Positions 13,500 to 13,950 of a stretch of 13,950 bases of DNA are shown here, piece after piece. Within the stretch, counting starts at the first letter, position 1, and each line of letters starts with the position of its first letter. Under the pieces are notes generated by a model. The model made no database searches, was not told the DNA's origin, and saw only the letters and a list, made by a program, of their open reading frames with translations. The DNA is from JALHOM01 sp964444225 (GTDB lineage: Bacteria; Patescibacteriota; Saccharimonadia; Saccharimonadales; 2-12-FULL-41-12): NCBI GenBank assembly GCA_964444225.1, contig CAYUFM010000017.1, forward strand, positions 1-13,950, in the 5' to 3' direction. Position numbers and translations under genes: made by a program.

Positions 13500-13950
13500 A
13501 TGGCAGAAAAGAAGACAAAAAAGTGGCAGACTATTTTGACTGTGGTCACGTTTGTGGGGCTGATTTTGCTGGTGTTTTTTGCCCGAGATTCGTTTAAAGA
13601 GACCTTTTCTAACCTAAACAATGTTACAGCTTGGATTTTGTTGTTTATGATCTTTTGGCAGATCATAAACTATTACGCATACACGCAACTTTACAGAAGC
13701 GTGTTTAAAATTTTAGATAAATCAGTTGAGTTTAAAACTATGCTAAGGGTGTCTATCGAGCTAAATTTTGTGAATACGGTGTTTCCTAGCGTGGGAGTTG
13801 CCGGATTTTCATACTTTGGATATCGGATGAAGGAGTTTGGAATATCGGCGTCTAAGGCTACATTAGTACACTTGATGCGGTTCGTATCTGTTTTCTTTGC
13901 CTTCCAGGTGCTCCTTATCCTTGGTCTTATAATTTTGTCGATAGACGGCA
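13500..13950 (+). CDS. Multi-pass membrane protein, lysylphosphatidylglycerol synthase TM / flippase-like (3'-truncated)
   Basis: 150 codons are visible before the window ends; the frame is open throughout. After a lysine-rich start (MAEKKTKKWQ) there are hydrophobic segments at about 11-27, 43-59, 84-103 and 122-147. The segment LNFVNTVFPSVGVAGFSYFGYRMKEFG resembles, from memory, the conserved N-x-x-(F/L)P-x-x-G-x-x-G region of the LPG_synthase_TM (UPF0104/AglD-like) family, integral membrane proteins linked to aminoacyl-lipid synthesis or lipid and glycan flipping. The substrate cannot be told from this fragment. The ATG is supported by a TATAAT box eight bases upstream rather than by a ribosome-binding site. 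Nothing ties it functionally to the toxin locus. Confidence 0.75.
   Translation, partial: MAEKKTKKWQTILTVVTFVGLILLVFFARDSFKETFSNLNNVTAWILLFMIFWQIINYYAYTQLYRSVFKILDKSVEFKTMLRVSIELNFVNTVFPSVGVAGFSYFGYRMKEFGISASKATLVHLMRFVSVFFAFQVLLILGLIILSIDG

Noticed and set aside
13418..13666. Minus-strand open frame overlapping the flippase-like gene
   Set aside because: It covers the promoter and membrane-segment codons of the plus-strand gene and has no family resemblance.
1..13950. Recoding of TGA as glycine (Gracilibacteria/Absconditabacteria code)
   Set aside because: All reading frames are full length with TGA treated as stop, and no conserved glycine position needs it.
1..13950. CRISPR arrays, tRNA or rRNA genes, insertion sequences
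   Set aside because: No regularly spaced repeats, no cloverleaf-like stretch in any gap, and no transposase or integrase frame on either strand.

Overview
The window reads as chromosomal DNA of a small-genome bacterium, most likely a Candidate Phyla Radiation (Patescibacteria) member and possibly Saccharibacteria. This placement is an inference from divergent but intact housekeeping proteins (PyrG, L27), short gaps between genes, several genes whose promoter -10 box lies only 6-8 nt before the ATG, and the mix of CHAP, single-domain receiver and giant RHS proteins. It is not proven by any single marker. The genetic code looks standard: tryptophan is TGG and no reading frame needs TGA to be sense.

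Left part (1-4290, + strand). It opens inside a coiled-coil/CHAP murein-hydrolase gene. A membrane-anchored S41 carboxy-terminal processing protease follows, an arrangement that recalls FtsEX-murein hydrolase-Ctp division clusters. Next come CTP synthase (pyrG) behind a good promoter, and a stand-alone receiver-domain response regulator with a likely leaderless transcript. A symmetric intrinsic terminator at 4246-4272 serves both the response regulator and the convergent rpmA.

Middle part (4291-5866, - strand). Ribosomal protein L27 (rpmA) lies downstream of a THUMP-like/UPF0020 RNA methyltransferase of the Trm-G10/TRM11 type. The methyltransferase is divergent from the toxin gene, across a short region full of inverted repeats.

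Right part (6013-13322, + strand). A 2277-residue Sec-exported RHS/YD-repeat protein carries three PA14 domains and a C-terminal domain resembling the Ntox21 polymorphic toxin (predicted RNase). Five bases downstream is a 156-residue CdiI-like immunity gene. Together they form a WapA-like toxin/immunity module. A 46-bp degenerate copy of the RHS core begins at the immunity stop codon, the scar expected from exchange of toxin cassettes. A terminator-like hairpin plus U-tract lies inside the signal-peptide codons of the toxin gene.

Right edge (13500-13950, + strand). An incomplete multi-pass membrane protein resembles the lysylphosphatidylglycerol synthase TM/flippase family. It has a TATAAT box immediately upstream and two operator-like palindromes before that. 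I saw no tRNA, rRNA, CRISPR array, transposase or integrase.
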